Shown here one piece after another: positions 4,788 to 5,157 of a stretch of DNA of 5,157 nt. The notes below the pieces were generated by a model that saw only the letters and a list, made by a program, of their open reading frames with translations, was not told the origin of the DNA and did not search any database. Position 1 is the stretch's first letter; each line of letters opens with the position of its first letter. Position numbers and translations under genes: made by a program. Source of the stretch: an uncultured Coleofasciculus sp. (GTDB taxonomy: Bacteria > Cyanobacteriota > Cyanobacteriia > Cyanobacteriales > Coleofasciculaceae); assembly GCA_902805485.1 (NCBI GenBank), contig CADCTM010000059.1, positions 1-5,157 of the forward strand, given 5' to 3'.

Positions 4788-5157
4788 ATGAAATTTGTTC
4801 CAAATCACATTACTTCATTGCCGCACAAGCACCCCCAATTAAAACGGATAATCTTGTTCGTTTTATTGATAATTTTTGGGTTTTTATTGGTCTACAGCCT
4901 CAGACCAAAGCCACTAACAGAAAGTCTTAAACCGCTTCCCCAAGACCAAGCTGTAAAAGTTTATTTCAATCACAATCAAGCGGCTAAATATGAAGATCCA
5001 TATCGGCACTTGATGCGGAAAGGAGACAATTTGGAACAACAGATAATTGATGTAATTAATCAAGCCCAGTCTACTGTAGATTTAGCCGTTATGGAATTTA
5101 GACTTCCTAATGTTGCTAAAGCGCTAATCGCCCAACACTCAAAGGGGGTGAAAATTA
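4788..5157 (+). CDS. Phospholipase-D-like domain protein, N-terminal part
   Basis: An ATG at 4788 opens a frame that runs off the window after 123 codons. Residues 1-20 are short and basic, 21-38 (IILFVLLIIFGFLLVYSL) form one membrane segment, and the rest is soluble, so the protein is probably anchored with its body outside the cytoplasm, or is exported. YFNHNQAAKYEDPYR (59-73) followed by GDNLEQQIIDVINQAQSTVDLAVMEFRL resembles the start of phospholipase-D superfamily domains, where a helix and the strand carrying A-(V/M)-(M/Q)-E precede the first HKD motif. The catalytic HxKxxxxD residues lie beyond the window, so activity (lipase, nuclease or transferase) cannot be judged. A four-codon ATG-to-TAG frame sits in frame at 4767-4781, so translation must begin at 4788. 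The ribosome binding site is weak. Confidence 0.82.
   Translation, partial: MKFVPNHITSLPHKHPQLKRIILFVLLIIFGFLLVYSLRPKPLTESLKPLPQDQAVKVYFNHNQAAKYEDPYRHLMRKGDNLEQQIIDVINQAQSTVDLAVMEFRLPNVAKALIAQHSKGVKI

Overview
The window looks like chromosomal DNA of a cyanobacterium. It carries six copies of the cyanobacterial octamer GCGATCGC (HIP1), a DUF1995/LPA3-like gene of the kind found in cyanobacteria and chloroplast-bearing eukaryotes, and a small CGHKGYG-type zinc-binding protein that I recall only from cyanobacteria. The genus cannot be told from the sequence alone.

Layout, left to right: (1) a leftward DUF1995 gene (19-753); (2) a divergent spacer of about 220 bp that may hide a 47-residue leftward reading frame; (3) a rightward DinF-type MATE transporter gene (975-2339), convergent across 68 bp with (4) a leftward IscS/NifS-like cysteine desulfurase gene (2408-3568); (5) a 179-bp spacer holding a nested inverted repeat followed by a T-run, read as the terminator of (6) a leftward 135-residue zinc-knuckle protein whose C-terminal half resembles the RelE/ParE fold (3748-4155); (7) an AT-rich spacer of about 630 bp without a convincing gene but with several hairpins, an orphan terminator-like structure and a good sigma-70-type promoter; (8) the first 123 codons of a rightward membrane-anchored phospholipase-D-like protein, cut by the window end (4788-5157).

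The genes do not form an obvious pathway. Strands alternate, spacers are long, and no iron-sulfur assembly partner lies beside the desulfurase, so most genes probably have their own promoters. The left 3.1 kb holds all six HIP1 sites. The right 2.1 kb has none and is AT-rich in its spacer, so it differs in character. Two likely start codons lie downstream of the longest reading frame, which would begin at TTG or GTG.

No complete new defence or mobile system is visible. The most interesting parts are the zinc-knuckle/RelE-like protein with its unusual leader, and the structured spacer between it and the phospholipase-D-like gene.
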